Notes under the pieces: generated by a model | What the model was told of the DNA's origin: nothing | Seen by the model: the letters and a program-made list of their open reading frames with translations, nothing else | Databases searched by the model: none | Shown here: positions 1 to 5,930 of the stretch, in pieces | Position numbering within the stretch: position 1 is the first letter of the stretch | Layout of the letters: each line of letters begins with the position of its first letter | Program-made: the position numbers and the translations under genes | NCBI GenBank assembly: GCA_015655225.1 | Contig: JAATFK010000523.1 | Location: 1 to 8,118, forward strand | Direction of reading: 5' to 3' | Length of the DNA: 8,118 nucleotides | Source of the DNA: Solirubrobacterales bacterium | GTDB taxonomy: Bacteria > Actinomycetota > Thermoleophilia > Solirubrobacterales > Solirubrobacteraceae

Positions 1-1026
1 GGAGCCGATGATCTGCTTCTGGCGCATCCACAGGTAGCGCACGTCGAAGTCGAGCTGGTAGCCCGAGGTCGCGCCGCAGATCACGACTCTCCCGAACGGT
101 CTCACCGCGAGCACCGAGGTCGGGAACGTCGCCCTGCCGACATGCTCGAAGACGATATCGGGCGCTCCGCCCAGCCGCTCCTCGACCGCTCTGGTGAAGC
201 GGCGCGACTCGCGGAAGCGCGCCTTCTCCTCCTCGGGCGTCTCGCCGCCTCTGCGCATCATGCCCTTGAACTCGTTGCGGTCGATGTAGTCGACGGCGCC
301 GAGGCGTCTCACCAGCTCGCCCTTGTCGGGCGAGGAGACGACGCCGACCGACTGCGCGCCGGTCAGTCTGCAGAGCTGCGTCGCGAAGACGCCGAGGCCG
401 CCGGCGGCGCCCCATATCAGGACGCGGTGGCCGGCCTGGAGCTCGGCCTGGTCGAGCAGCATCCGGTAGGCGGTGAAGTAGGTGAGGCCGTAGCTGGCCG
501 CCTCCTCCCAGGAGAGCGCCTCGGGCTTCGGCAGCAGCTGCTGCGCCTGCACTCTGCAGAACTGGGCGAAGGAGCCCCAGGTCGTCTCGTAGCCCCAGAT
601 CCGCTGCGACGGCGCCGCCAGCGGGTCGAGCCCGTGCACCTCGGGATCCTCGTAGGAGGCCTGGTTGCAGTGGACGACGACCTCGTCGCCGGGCTTCCAG
701 CGGGTCACGCCCTCGCCGACCTTCCAGACGACGCCGGAGGCGTCGGAGCCGCCGATGTGGTGCCCGAACTCGGGGTGGTCGCCGTATCTCATGACCGAGA
801 CCGGCTCGCCCAGCGCGGCCCAGACGTTGTTGAAGTTGACCCCGGCGGCCATGACGCGTACGACGACCTCGAACGGGCCCGGCGCGGGCGTCTCGATCTC
901 CTCGAGCTGGAACGCGTCGCGCGGCTCGCCGAGCCGCTCCTCGCGGATCACCCATGCGGTCATCGTCTCCGGAAGCGTTCCCGGCTCGGTCGCGACGGTC
1001 GCGACCTGGCTCACGTCAACAGCCAC
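1..1026 (-). CDS. ccr: Crotonyl-CoA carboxylase/reductase, C-terminus beyond window
   Basis: This cytosolic medium-chain dehydrogenase/reductase carries out NADPH-dependent reductive carboxylation of crotonyl-CoA to ethylmalonyl-CoA, the key step of the ethylmalonyl-CoA pathway and a source of polyketide extender units. The 342 visible residues contain the family blocks VNFNNVWAALG (63-73), FGHHIGGSDASGVVW (87-101), QRIWGYETTWGSFAQF (141-156), the NADPH-binding WGAAGGLG (205-212), DIVFEHVGR (290-298) and YLWMRQKQIIGS (331-342). The window ends inside IIGSxF, so roughly 80-100 residues are missing. The start is the GTG at 1024-1026, with GAGGAG five bases upstream; a GTG four codons later is possible. 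Gln155 sits where I recall Glu in Streptomyces homologues, resembling the Methylobacterium/Rhodobacter type. About 8 of 27 arginines are AGA, unusually many for such GC-rich DNA. It is divergent from the ABC operon. The identity is firm; the pathway role is inferred. Confidence 0.95.
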   Translation of the reverse strand, partial: MAVDVSQVATVATEPGTLPETMTAWVIREERLGEPRDAFQLEEIETPAPGPFEVVVRVMAAGVNFNNVWAALGEPVSVMRYGDHPEFGHHIGGSDASGVVWKVGEGVTRWKPGDEVVVHCNQASYEDPEVHGLDPLAAPSQRIWGYETTWGSFAQFCRVQAQQLLPKPEALSWEEAASYGLTYFTAYRMLLDQAELQAGHRVLIWGAAGGLGVFATQLCRLTGAQSVGVVSSPDKGELVRRLGAVDYIDRNEFKGMMRRGGETPEEEKARFRESRRFTRAVEERLGGAPDIVFEHVGRATFPTSVLAVRPFGRVVICGATSGYQLDFDVRYLWMRQKQIIGS

Positions 1027-1059
1027 TTGCACTCCTCTGTGGTCGGCAGATGGAGGCGA

Positions 1060-1065
1060 ACCATA
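1060..1065 (-). promoter_or_regulatory. Candidate -10 box of ccr
   Basis: On the minus strand this reads TATGGT, which fits the TAnnnT pattern of actinobacterial housekeeping -10 boxes. It would give a leader of roughly 25-30 bases, which contains the GAGGAG ribosome binding site of ccr. I see no good -35 box at the expected distance, so the call rests on the -10 alone. Confidence 0.3.
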
Positions 1066-1101
1066 GCCACGACTTGGCGACGAGGTTGCCGGTTGGTCGC
1101 G

Positions 1102-1107
1102 TAGGGT
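1102..1107 (+). promoter_or_regulatory. Candidate -10 box of the ABC operon, leaderless
   Basis: TAGGGT lies eight bases before the ATG at 1116. A -10 box here would start the transcript at or within a base or two of the ATG, giving a leaderless mRNA. The same bases could instead be read as a weak, poorly matched ribosome binding site. No convincing -35 box is visible. Support comes from the same geometry at ygfZ and mntR in this window. Confidence 0.35.
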
Positions 1108-1115
1108 GACCCGCG

Positions 1116-2102
1116 ATGAGCGTCGCCGGGGAGATCGTCCAGGTCAGCGGCCTGCGCAAGCGCTACCGGGCGGAGGGCCCCGAGGCCGTCGCGGGCATCG
1201 ACTTCACCGTCCGCGAGGGGGAGATCTTCGGCCTGCTGGGACCGAACGGCGCCGGCAAGACGACGACGATCGGCGTGATGACGACGCGCGTGAAGCCGAC
1301 CGGCGGCACCGTCCTCGTCGACGGGCACGACGTCACCCGCGAGCCGGTCGAGGTGAAGCGGCGGATCGCGGTCGTGCCGCAGCTCAGCAACCTCGACCGC
1401 AGCCTCTCCGCGATCGAGAACCTGACGTTCCACGCCGCCTACTTCGGCGCCGGCCGCCGCGAGCGGCGCGAGCGGGCGCTCGAGCTGCTCGACCGCTTCG
1501 GCTTGAGAGAGCGGGCGAAGGACCAGGTCGGCAGATACTCCGGCGGGATGGCGCAGCGGCTGATGATCGCCCGCGCGCTGATGCACCAGCCGCGAATCCT
1601 CTTCCTCGACGAGCCGACGACCGGCCTCGACCCGCAGTCGCGCCTCTTCCTCTGGGAGACGATGCTCGACCTGCGCACGCGCGGCACGACGCTCGTCCTG
1701 ACGACGCACGACATGGCGGAGGCCGACCGCCTCTGCGACCGCATCGCGATCGTCGACCACGGCAGCATCATCGCGCTCGACACGCCGCGCGGCCTGCGGA
1801 CGCTGCTGCCCGCCGCGCGCGGGCTCGAGCTGCTGGTCGAGGGCGCCGAGACGGCGGTCGCGGTCGACCGCACGGCGGAGCTGACGGACGTGTTCGGCGG
1901 GCTCCCGGGCGTCGAGAAGGCCGACGTCGCCGACGCCGGCGACGAGCGCTGGCGGATCCGCCTCTACGGCGAGGGCGACGACCTGCCCGCCGCCGCGCTC
2001 GCGGCGACCGGGCGCGCCGGGCTCGCGCTGATCGAACTGCGGCGGCTGGAGGGCAGCCTCGAAGAGGTCTTCGTGCACCTGACCGGACGGGACATGCGCT
2101 AG
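1116..2102 (+). CDS. ABC transporter ATP-binding protein, DrrA/ABC-2 exporter type
   Basis: This is the cytoplasmic ATPase subunit of an ABC-2 type exporter, expected to form a dimer on the permease encoded next to it. All nucleotide-binding motifs are present in its 328 residues: Walker A GPNGAGKTT (42-50), Q-loop Gln89, signature YSGGMAQR (141-148), Walker B ILFLDE (161-166), D-loop TGLD (169-172) and the H-loop His198 in TTHD. Residues from about 230 form the accessory C-terminal domain of DrrA/NodI-like ATPases, ending in the typical SLEEVFVHLTGR. The ATG at 1116 is chosen because the ABC domain starts within ten residues. There is no strong ribosome binding site, and a TAnnnT box just upstream suggests a leaderless message. 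Its stop codon shares one base with the permease start. The substrate (drug, lipid or polysaccharide) cannot be read from the sequence. Confidence 0.95.
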   Translation: MSVAGEIVQVSGLRKRYRAEGPEAVAGIDFTVREGEIFGLLGPNGAGKTTTIGVMTTRVKPTGGTVLVDGHDVTREPVEVKRRIAVVPQLSNLDRSLSAIENLTFHAAYFGAGRRERRERALELLDRFGLRERAKDQVGRYSGGMAQRLMIARALMHQPRILFLDEPTTGLDPQSRLFLWETMLDLRTRGTTLVLTTHDMAEADRLCDRIAIVDHGSIIALDTPRGLRTLLPAARGLELLVEGAETAVAVDRTAELTDVFGGLPGVEKADVADAGDERWRIRLYGEGDDLPAAALAATGRAGLALIELRRLEGSLEEVFVHLTGRDMR

Positions 2103-2878
2103 TGACCGCACAGGTCCGCACCTTCCTTGCCCTCTGCAGCCGCGACCTGTGGGTCACGGTCCGCCGCGAGCCGGCCGGCTTCCTGATCCAGGCGCTGCTG
2201 CAGCCGCTCTTCTTCCTGTTCGTGTTCGGCCGCGTCCTGCCCGACATCGGCGCCGCCCAGGGCAGCTACGGCACGCAGCTGCTGCCGGGGATCATGTCGC
2301 TCACGCTCGTGCTGACGGCGCTGCAGAACACGGCGCTCCCGCTCGTGATCGAGTTCTCCTTCACGAGAGAGATCGAGGACCGCCTGCTGGCGCCGATCGC
2401 GGTGCCGTGGGTCGGCGCGCAGAAGATGCTGATCGCGGCGCTGCGCGCGATCGTCGCGGCGGCGCTGATCCTGCCGCTCGGCGCGCTGATCCTGCCGGGC
2501 GGGATCGACCTGCACCACGTCGCCTGGGGCGCGCTGCTGCTCGTGGCCGTCTTCGGCTCGCTGACGGCCGCCGCGATGGGCCTCGTGCTGGGGACGGTCG
2601 TCCAGCCGGCGCGGATCTCGATCATGTTCGCGCTGATCCTGACGCCGCTGATCTTCACCGGCGCGACCTTCTACCCGTGGCACGCGCTGGAGCGGCTGCG
2701 CTGGTTCCAGGTCGTCACGCTCTTCAACCCGATGACGTACGTGAGCGAGGGCATGCGCGCCTCGCTCACGACCGCCGCGCACCTCGGCTCCGGCTGGATC
2801 GTGCTGGGGATCGGCGTCGCCTTCGTGCTCTTCTGGGCGCTCGGGCTGTGGGGCTTCATGCGCCGGGCTGTCGCGTAG
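2102..2878 (+). CDS. ABC-2 type transporter permease
   Basis: This is the integral membrane subunit (258 residues) of the exporter whose ATPase is encoded immediately upstream. The start is the GTG at 2102-2104, whose first base is the last base of the ATPase TAG, so the two are probably translationally coupled; no separate strong ribosome binding site is seen. There are about six hydrophobic segments, near residues 26-46, 61-81, 107-131, 140-164, 171-190 and 231-251. This matches the six-helix ABC-2 fold (DrrB/NodJ type). The family motif NPMTYVSEGMR lies at 209-219, before the last helix, and a charged cytoplasmic loop FTREIEDRLLAPI at 87-99 is the expected coupling region. The length is normal for the family. 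The operon seems to hold only these two genes, since the next plus-strand gene has its own leader. The substrate is unknown. Confidence 0.93.
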   Translation: MTAQVRTFLALCSRDLWVTVRREPAGFLIQALLQPLFFLFVFGRVLPDIGAAQGSYGTQLLPGIMSLTLVLTALQNTALPLVIEFSFTREIEDRLLAPIAVPWVGAQKMLIAALRAIVAAALILPLGALILPGGIDLHHVAWGALLLVAVFGSLTAAAMGLVLGTVVQPARISIMFALILTPLIFTGATFYPWHALERLRWFQVVTLFNPMTYVSEGMRASLTTAAHLGSGWIVLGIGVAFVLFWALGLWGFMRRAVA

Positions 2879-2955
2879 CCGCTCGTCCGCTCCCGCAGAG
2901 CTTGCACAGCCCTTACAAACGGTCCGCTCCGAGGGCCAAGACGCCGGTTTCGCGT

Positions 2956-2980
2956 CGGTGGGGGTAACCACCGAAAGGAG
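2956..2980 (+). promoter_or_regulatory. Leader hairpin directly abutting a strong ribosome binding site
   Basis: CGGTGG (2956-2961) and CCACCG (2968-2973) form a perfect 6-bp stem with the six-base loop GGGTAA. The stem is followed without a gap by AAAGGAG (2974-2980), which lies seven bases before the ATG at 2988. A second weak stem, GACGC/GCGTC (2940-2944 with 2952-2956), shares a base with it and could compete. The ribosome binding site fixes the start of the downstream gene. A regulatory role for the hairpin is only a possibility. Confidence 0.45.
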
Positions 2981-2987
2981 CCGTGCC

Positions 2988-4211
2988 ATGCGCAGGACCA
3001 GGAGCATCATCACCGCCGCGGCGGTGCTCGGGGGGATCGCGGCGCTGCCGGCGGCCGCGTCGGCCGCCGTGCCGACGATCGCCGCGTCGCCGAACCCGAC
3101 GACGGCCGGGGACCCGGTCGTGATCTTCGGCACCGCGACGCCCGGGACGCGCGTGCGGCTGTGGCACCGGATCAACCCGGCCGCCCGCTTCACGCCGCTC
3201 GGCTCGCGCGTCGCGGACGCCGCCGGCCGCTACGAGTTCGACCGCGCCGACGGCGTCGTCACCACGAACCGCAACTGGTACGTCGTCGACGGCGGCCAGC
3301 GCAGCGCGACCGTCAACGAGAAGGTCTCGGCGCTCGTCACCGTCACCGGGCCGACCGGCTCGAACCTCGTGACCGGCGCGAGGTACACGTTCTCCGGCAG
3401 CGTCAGCCCGAGCCACAAGGGCGCGCGCGTGCTGCTGCAGCGCCAGAGCGCGTCGGGCGACGGGCAGGCGTGGACGACGATCGACAGCGGCCGCGTCGGC
3501 GCGAGCGGCTACGCGATCGTCCACCGCTTCCGCGCCGCGGGCGACGCGAACCTGCGGGTGCTGCTGCCGGCCGACCGCCGCAACCTCGCGAGCGGGTCGG
3601 ACGTGCTCGGCTATCAGGTGAGCGAGAAGCAGAACGCGAAGCTGTCGCTCGTCAGCTCGGCCGACCCGCTGGCGGTCGGCGGCTCGGCGACGCTCAGCGG
3701 GCAGGTGACCGGGGCGACCGCGCCGGAGCCGGTCACGCTCTACGCGCGGGTCGCGGGCGGCCGCTTCGCGCCCGTCGCGACGGCGACCACCGACGCGACC
3801 GGGGCGTACGCGTTCCCGCCGGTCGCGCCGATCGTCAGCACCTACTACCAGGTGCGCACGAGCGCGCTCCACAGCGCCGTGCTGTTCGAGGGCGTCGGCG
3901 ACGTGATCACCGCCTCCGCGAGCGCCACGACCGTCGTCGCCGGCACGACGGTGACGTTCACCGGCACCGTCGCGCCCGACAAGAGCGGCCACGTGATCCT
4001 GCTCCAGCGCCAGGACCCGACCGGCAGCGGCTGGCACACGGTGCAGACCGCCACGGTCGGCGCCGGCTCGACGATCTCGATCGCGCGCCGGCTGACGGTC
4101 GCGGGCGCGAAGGCGTTCCGGCTCAAAGTGCCGGGCGGCCCGCGCAACCAGGCCGGCGTCTCGCAGGCGTTCCCGATCACGGTGACGCCGAACGCGACGC
4201 CGCTCGCCTGA
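2988..4211 (+). CDS. Secreted protein with four Ig-like repeat domains
   Basis: This 407-residue protein is predicted to be exported: residues 1-26 form a Sec signal peptide (MRRTR, a hydrophobic core, then an AxA site at AAASA|A). The rest is four beta-sandwich-like repeats of about 90-100 residues, near 30-115, 116-217, 218-307 and 308-405. Repeats 1 and 3 resemble each other (RFTPLGSRVADAAGRYEF against RFAPVATATTDATGAYAF). So do repeats 2 and 4 (ARVLLQRQSASG against HVILLQRQDPTG, each followed by W). The order is therefore A-B-A-B, implying duplication of a two-domain unit. No cysteine, catalytic motif, LPXTG signal or membrane anchor is visible, so it is probably released or held non-covalently. 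The ATG at 2988 is chosen over an in-frame ATG at 2958 because AAAGGAG lies seven bases upstream and the signal peptide starts cleanly there. The specific function (adhesion, structural or binding) is unknown. Confidence 0.85.
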   Translation: MRRTRSIITAAAVLGGIAALPAAASAAVPTIAASPNPTTAGDPVVIFGTATPGTRVRLWHRINPAARFTPLGSRVADAAGRYEFDRADGVVTTNRNWYVVDGGQRSATVNEKVSALVTVTGPTGSNLVTGARYTFSGSVSPSHKGARVLLQRQSASGDGQAWTTIDSGRVGASGYAIVHRFRAAGDANLRVLLPADRRNLASGSDVLGYQVSEKQNAKLSLVSSADPLAVGGSATLSGQVTGATAPEPVTLYARVAGGRFAPVATATTDATGAYAFPPVAPIVSTYYQVRTSALHSAVLFEGVGDVITASASATTVVAGTTVTFTGTVAPDKSGHVILLQRQDPTGSGWHTVQTATVGAGSTISIARRLTVAGAKAFRLKVPGGPRNQAGVSQAFPITVTPNATPLA

Positions 4212-4231
4212 TCCGCCGCTGACGGCTCCGC

Positions 4232-4244
4232 CCGCGTCGCGCGG
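4232..4244 (+). terminator. Possible terminator between convergent genes
   Basis: The 38-base gap between two convergent stop codons holds CCGCG-TCG-CGCGG, a 5-bp stem followed on the plus strand by CTTCTCT, a weak pyrimidine tail. A smaller GCCG-CTGA-CGGC stem lies at 4215-4226. Their position fits termination for the secreted protein gene. Such short GC stems are common by chance in this DNA. Confidence 0.3.
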
Positions 4245-4249
4245 CTTCT

Positions 4250-5191
4250 CTACGTGTCGAAGAAGCGCGCGCGGGCGAACCACAGCACGAGCAGCACGCA
4301 CGAGAGCACCGCGCCGCCGACGCCGAAGATCAGGAACGACTGCAGGCTCTTGACGTGGTCGACGAGCCAGCCGAAGTTCTGGCCGAAGAAGCCCGTCAGG
4401 GCGGTGATCGGGAGGAAGATCGTGGCGACGATCGTGAGCTGCTTCATGACCGCGTTCATGCGGTTGGAGACGGTCGAGAGGTAGACGTCCATCGCGCTCG
4501 ACAGCAGGTCGCGGTAGGAGTCGACCATGTCCGAGACGCGGATCAGGTGGTCGTAGACGTCGCGGAAGTAGTCGCGCGAGCCGGCCTCGAGCCCCGGCAG
4601 GTCGGCGATCTGGTCGATCGCGCTGGCGGCCAGGTCGCGCTGCGGGGTGATCACCCGGCGCAGCGCGACGAGTCTGCGCTTGAGCCGGAAGATGTGCTGG
4701 AGCTGCTCGTTGTCGGGGCTCTGGACGATCGCGTCCTCGAGGTCGTCGATCGCGTCGTCGATTCTCTCCATCGCCGGGAAGTACGTGTCGGTCAGCGTGT
4801 CGAGGATGCGGTAGACCATGTACGACTCGCTCGCCTCGTCGTCGGCCGCGAGCCGCTTGCGCAGGACGTCCAGCTCGTCGCAGCCGTGACGCCGGACGGT
4901 CACGACCCAGTTGCCGCTGACGAGCAGGTGGACCTCGACCAGGCGGGGATCGGGGTCGTCCAGGTGCCGCACGCCGTAGAAGACGATCAACATGTGGTCG
5001 TCGTAGCGGTCGAGCTTCGGCCGCTGGTGGAACTCGAGCGTGTCCTCGATCGCGAGCGGGTGCCAGGCGAAGCGTCTGCCGAGCGCCTTGATCGTGTCGT
5101 CGTCGGCGCCGATCACGTCGAGCCAGAAGAACTCGCCGCGCGCGGTGGGGTCGTCGATCTGCTGATCGTCGATGGAGTCCAGGACGTGCAT
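4250..5191 (-). CDS. corA: CorA-family divalent cation channel with GQN in place of GMN
   Basis: This inner-membrane channel of the CorA/Mg2+ transporter family would act as a homopentamer moving Mg2+ (or Co2+/Ni2+) into the cell. At 313 residues it has the normal family length and layout: an acidic cytoplasmic alpha/beta domain, then a long charged helical region (about 120-250), then two closely spaced membrane helices at the C-terminus (about 251-270 and 285-305). The signature after the first helix, usually YGMN, reads GFFGQNFGW (267-275), so the GMN methionine is Gln271. RMNAVMKQLTIVATIFLPITALTG before it is typical of the family. The ATG at 5189-5191 is the only start before an upstream in-frame stop. 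It has no clear ribosome binding site, and TACGGT at 5208-5213 could be its -10 box. The family call is firm; the ion carried, given GQN, is not. Confidence 0.9.
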   Translation of the reverse strand: MHVLDSIDDQQIDDPTARGEFFWLDVIGADDDTIKALGRRFAWHPLAIEDTLEFHQRPKLDRYDDHMLIVFYGVRHLDDPDPRLVEVHLLVSGNWVVTVRRHGCDELDVLRKRLAADDEASESYMVYRILDTLTDTYFPAMERIDDAIDDLEDAIVQSPDNEQLQHIFRLKRRLVALRRVITPQRDLAASAIDQIADLPGLEAGSRDYFRDVYDHLIRVSDMVDSYRDLLSSAMDVYLSTVSNRMNAVMKQLTIVATIFLPITALTGFFGQNFGWLVDHVKSLQSFLIFGVGGAVLSCVLLVLWFARARFFDT

Positions 5192-5207
5192 GCGGAAGTC
5201 GCCGGGG

Positions 5208-5213
5208 ACCGTA
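5208..5213 (-). promoter_or_regulatory. Candidate -10 box of corA
   Basis: On the minus strand this is TACGGT (TAnnnT), 16 bases before the ATG. It would give a 5' leader of only about 9 bases, which fits the absence of a visible ribosome binding site. No clear -35 box is seen. Confidence 0.25.
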
Positions 5214-5236
5214 CTGCCCGGATCGGCGGCTCCGGT

Positions 5237-5262
5237 GGCGGCGACGCCCCGTCAGCGCCGCC
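5237..5262 (-). terminator. Hairpin at the stop codon of the lipoprotein gene
   Basis: GGCGGC (5237-5242) pairs with GCCGCC (5257-5262), and the stem can continue as GACG/CGTC (5243-5246 with 5250-5253) across a three-base bulge. The outer arm includes one base of the TAG stop codon (5262-5264). On the minus strand there is no T-run after it, so it would be a tail-less GC-type terminator. It separates the lipoprotein gene from corA, 70 bases downstream. Confidence 0.45.
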
Positions 5263-5687
5263 TAGGGCAGCGAGAGGCTCGACTGCGCGCTGGCGCGCTG
5301 GCCCGCGACGGTCAGCCGCGCCGGCCGCGTGCGCTGGTCGCCGCGCACCGCGACGACGCAGTCGCCCTCGATCAGCTCGAGCGGCAGGCGGGCGGTCCCC
5401 TGCGAGTTGATCGGCCCGCTCGACGCGTTCGCGCTGACGCAGGCGCTGCTCGACCCGGGCGGCGGCGAGAGCGTCAGGTCGCGCGCGCCGGAGCTGATGT
5501 TGGAGACGACGAGGACGACGGGCCCGGCGCCGATGCGGGCGGTGGAGATCGAGACGCGCGCGTTCGTGACGCTGACGGCGATGTTCTCCGGGGCGGGCGG
5601 GCGCGGCTCGTTCTTGTAGTCGCCCGAGGATCCGCACCCCGCGACCAGCGCGGCGGCGCCGAGCACCCCGACCATCAGCTTGCGCAT
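5262..5687 (-). CDS. Small lipoprotein, cupredoxin-like sequence pattern
   Basis: This predicted exported lipoprotein has 141 residues. MRKLMVGVLGAAALVAGC is a lipoprotein signal peptide with lipobox LVAG-Cys18, followed by a Ser/Gly/Pro-rich linker to about residue 34. The mature part (about 36-128) is a run of beta strands. IGAGPVVLVVSNISSGARDLTL (52-73) and GPINSQGTARLPLELIEGDCVVAV (91-114) resemble the strand pattern of cupredoxin-like domains, where an N-terminal binding strand leads to a final hairpin with metal ligands. There is no histidine, so a type 1 copper site is not possible. Cys83 and Cys110 could form a disulfide. The ATG at 5685-5687 is preferred to an upstream in-frame ATG at 5723 because the signal peptide starts there and AGGGAG lies 11 bases upstream. 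I do not recognise a specific family; the fold suggestion is weak inference. Confidence 0.75.
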   Translation of the reverse strand: MRKLMVGVLGAAALVAGCGSSGDYKNEPRPPAPENIAVSVTNARVSISTARIGAGPVVLVVSNISSGARDLTLSPPPGSSSACVSANASSGPINSQGTARLPLELIEGDCVVAVRGDQRTRPARLTVAGQRASAQSSLSLP

Positions 5688-5768
5688 CGTGGCTGGCTCT
5701 CCCTTGTGTCCCGGTCCGTCCACCGGCTCGGTCGGCGCCGAGCACGACCCGGCGCTTCCGCGGCGCGA

Positions 5769-5789
5769 ACCTTAGCCGACTGACCAGTC
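5769..5789 (-). promoter_or_regulatory. Candidate promoter and operator of the lipoprotein gene
   Basis: On the minus strand TAAGGT (5769-5774) fits the TAnnnT -10 pattern and would give a leader of about 75 bases. Just upstream, where the spacer between -35 and -10 would lie, GACTG-AC-CAGTC (5778-5789) is a perfect 5-2-5 palindrome. The form TTGACTGGTCAGTC on the minus strand resembles operators of TetR-family repressors. No regulator gene lies nearby and no -35 box is evident, so both calls are tentative. Confidence 0.35.
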
Positions 5790-5811
5790 AATCGCGAGCT
5801 GGCCGGCGAAC

Positions 5812-5868
5812 GGGAACGCGCACGTTCCCTCGCGCGGGCGCGCGCGAAGACGGGCCGGGGCTTCCGGC
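5812..5868. other. Three consecutive hairpins in the gene-free stretch
   Basis: The 241-base gap 5688-5928 has no convincing gene. Its middle holds three neighbouring inverted repeats. GGGAACG-CGCA-CGTTCCC (5812-5829) and TCGCGCG-GGCG-CGCGCGA (5830-5847) are both perfect 7-4-7 stems that touch without a gap. GCCGG-GGCTT-CCGGC (5854-5868) is a 5-5-5 stem. With the 16-bp hairpin at 5893-5930 they make a structured tract of about 120 bases. It could be a small RNA, a long 3' untranslated region of the 83-residue gene, or operator sites. GC-rich DNA yields many chance stems, so this is a description, not an assigned function. Confidence 0.35.
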
Positions 5869-5892
5869 GATGCTGCTGAGCAATACGGGCAG

Positions 5893-5930
5893 AGCACGGC
5901 AGGGGCGGCACGGACCGCCCCTGCCGTGCT
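5893..5930 (-). terminator. Perfect 16-bp terminator hairpin over a stop codon
   Basis: AGCACGGCAGGGGCGG (5893-5908) and CCGCCCCTGCCGTGCT (5915-5930) are exact reverse complements around the six-base loop CACGGA. The right arm includes two bases of the TAG (5929-5931) of the 83-residue gene, so on the minus strand the stem begins inside the stop codon. No T-run follows the stem on the minus strand. Its length and placement make a strong tail-less terminator the best reading, and it would insulate the lipoprotein gene from upstream transcription. Confidence 0.75.

Noticed and set aside
142..1104. Long plus-strand open frame opposite ccr
   Set aside because: It is antisense to a firmly identified ccr. 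The translation is a low-complexity Arg/Ala/Leu/Val-rich product, as expected of a shadow frame in GC-rich DNA.
1106..2878. A single 590-codon frame read as one fused protein
   Set aside because: Its first 332 codons are an out-of-frame, Arg-rich shadow of the ATPase. Only the part from the GTG at 2102 is a real permease.
2946..2967. Stress sigma factor promoter (GGTTT and GGGTAA)
   Set aside because: The spacing between the two elements is about 11 bases, shorter than the 14-16 expected.
2958..2987. Earlier ATG for the secreted protein
   Set aside because: It would put ten residues before a typical signal peptide and lies inside the leader hairpin. The ATG at 2988 has an ideal ribosome binding site.
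2900..2987. A c-di-AMP-like riboswitch, suggested by GGTAACCACCGAAAGG
   Set aside because: The fragment resembles one element of such leaders, but the region is too short and the rest of the conserved core is absent.
2913..4301. Minus-strand 462-codon frame opposite the secreted protein
   Set aside because: It is an Arg/Ala/Asp-rich shadow with no motif, while the plus strand carries a signal peptide, a ribosome binding site and clear repeats.
4355..5410. Plus-strand 351-codon frame opposite corA
   Set aside because: It is antisense to CorA, with biased Val/Asp/Arg composition and no recognisable domain.
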